DNA of 6,081 nt from Desulfobulbaceae bacterium (GTDB lineage Bacteria > Desulfobacterota > Desulfobulbia > Desulfobulbales > Desulfocapsaceae), in NCBI GenBank assembly GCA_030599175.1, contig JAUVON010000180.1, positions 1 through 6,081 on the forward strand. The letters are read 5' to 3'. The notes under the pieces are model-generated. The model was not told the DNA's origin, did not search any database, and saw nothing but the letters and a program-made list of their open reading frames with translations. Made by a program: the position numbers and the translations under genes. Shown one piece after another: positions 5,359-6,081 of the stretch; the first letter of the stretch is position 1; every line of letters starts with the position of its first letter.

Positions 5359-6081
5359 ATGTCACCCAGAGAAGACCAATCCACACTTTTCTCAATTCTG
5401 GAAGAACTAAACAGAAATGAAGAAATCTACCTTTCTCCATATGCCACCTGCAGTGGTTCAGGCATAAGGAGACATCCTGAAGAAAAAAGAGGCTACCGCC
5501 AGCAATTTGCCCTGGACGCTGATCGCATCCTCCACTCCCGAGCCTATATGCGATATATCGACAAAACCCAAGTATTTTGCCTAGTCGATAACGATCACAT
5601 AACCCATAGAGTCCTCCATGTCCAGCTTGTCGCCCGCATTGCCAGAACAATTGGCCGTTTCCTGCGCCTTAATGAAGACCTGATAGAGGCAATCGCTCTG
5701 GGCCATGATATTGGGCACCCTCCATTCGGGCATGATGGCGAAAGCTTCCTTGCAGAGCTGAGTGTGGAACATGGTTTGCCTCCTTTTCAACATAATATTC
5801 AATCCGTACGTTTTCTTGATAAACTTGAGCGAAAGGGAAAAGGATGGAATCTGACCCTGCAGGTATTAGACGGCATTCTCTGTCATGATGGTGAAATGCA
5901 TTCACGGCTACTTCAGCCACATAAGATAACCAGCTTTGAGGAGTTTGATCGGCAGTTAAATGAAAAGGAGCAGGATCCTCAACTCTCAATTCTGCCCTCC
6001 ACGCCAGAGGGATGCGTAGTTCGCCTTGCCGACACAATCGCATACATCGGAAAAGACATTGAGGACGCGATCATCCTGAAG
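5359..6081 (+). CDS. dgt: dGTPase-like HD-domain phosphohydrolase (3' end cut off)
   Basis: The first 241 codons of a gene that runs off the right edge without a stop. The protein resembles the dGTP triphosphohydrolase family, which splits dNTPs to nucleoside and triphosphate and so adjusts the dNTP pool. The N-terminal RRHPEEKRGYRQQFALDADRI and SRAYMRYIDKTQVF blocks are typical. The HD metal site is complete: ITHR with His83, GHDIGHPPFGHDGE with His116 and Asp117 (His120 and His125 close by), and RLADTIAYIGKDIEDA with Asp225. QHNIQSVRFLD (144-154) and CHDGE (175-179) are further family blocks. The ATG at 5359 is preceded only by a weak, close GGGA (5351-5354). No other ATG, GTG or TTG lies in frame between 5302 and it. 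The gene is divergent from the SelW-like gene with a 118-base gap. True substrate preference (dGTP or other dNTPs) is not visible. Confidence 0.88.
   Translation, partial: MSPREDQSTLFSILEELNRNEEIYLSPYATCSGSGIRRHPEEKRGYRQQFALDADRILHSRAYMRYIDKTQVFCLVDNDHITHRVLHVQLVARIARTIGRFLRLNEDLIEAIALGHDIGHPPFGHDGESFLAELSVEHGLPPFQHNIQSVRFLDKLERKGKGWNLTLQVLDGILCHDGEMHSRLLQPHKITSFEEFDRQLNEKEQDPQLSILPSTPEGCVVRLADTIAYIGKDIEDAIILK

Noticed and set aside
5342..6043. Minus-strand open frames (5342-5650, 5581-5802, 5669-6043) opposite the HD gene
   Set aside because: The plus strand encodes the conserved HD-family protein across this whole stretch; the antisense products show no family features.

Overview
The window carries seven protein genes and no sign of recent mobile DNA. 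The gene set is a tRNA dihydrouridine synthase, a two-domain PP-loop thiolase fused to an NFACT-R-like domain, RecN, a cysteine-rich DtxR/MntR-type regulator, a UGA-containing SelW-like gene and an HD phosphohydrolase. Together with the protein style, it suggests an anaerobic, selenocysteine-decoding Desulfobacterota bacterium (sulfate-reducer type, perhaps Desulfobulbales-like). That placement rests on remembered family distributions, not on a search.

Layout. Bases 1-170 hold no gene I can support. Rightward: dus (171-1145), a 129-base gap with a hairpin and a sequence resembling a dispersed deltaproteobacterial repeat, then a small unknown protein with a good ribosome binding site (1275-1580). 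Leftward: recN (4336 to 2651) followed by a PP-loop sulfurtransferase-like gene (2651 to 1605). These two overlap by one base (TAGTG) and form a translationally coupled operon that converges on the small unknown gene. A 155-base divergent region (4337-4491) separates recN from the regulator (4492-4998). It holds a good sigma-70-type promoter candidate for recN and two inverted repeats.

The main find lies in the apparently empty stretch 4999-5358. The minus strand at 5240-5013 reads as a 75-residue SelT/SelW/SelH-type (Rdx) thioredoxin-fold protein, provided one in-frame TGA is read as selenocysteine. This gives a C-T-K-U redox motif where the common homologues have CxxC. Just downstream of the TGA, a six-pair hairpin with a GUC loop fits a bacterial SECIS element. 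Ordinary gene calling breaks this gene at the TGA. Divergent from it, at 5359, starts a dGTPase-like HD-domain protein that runs off the right edge.

Functional themes are tRNA base modification (dus and the PP-loop gene), DNA repair and nucleotide pool control (recN and the HD protein), and metal or redox handling (DtxR-like regulator and SelW). A link between the regulator and the selenoprotein is only a suggestion from position, since the two genes converge with 14 bases between them.
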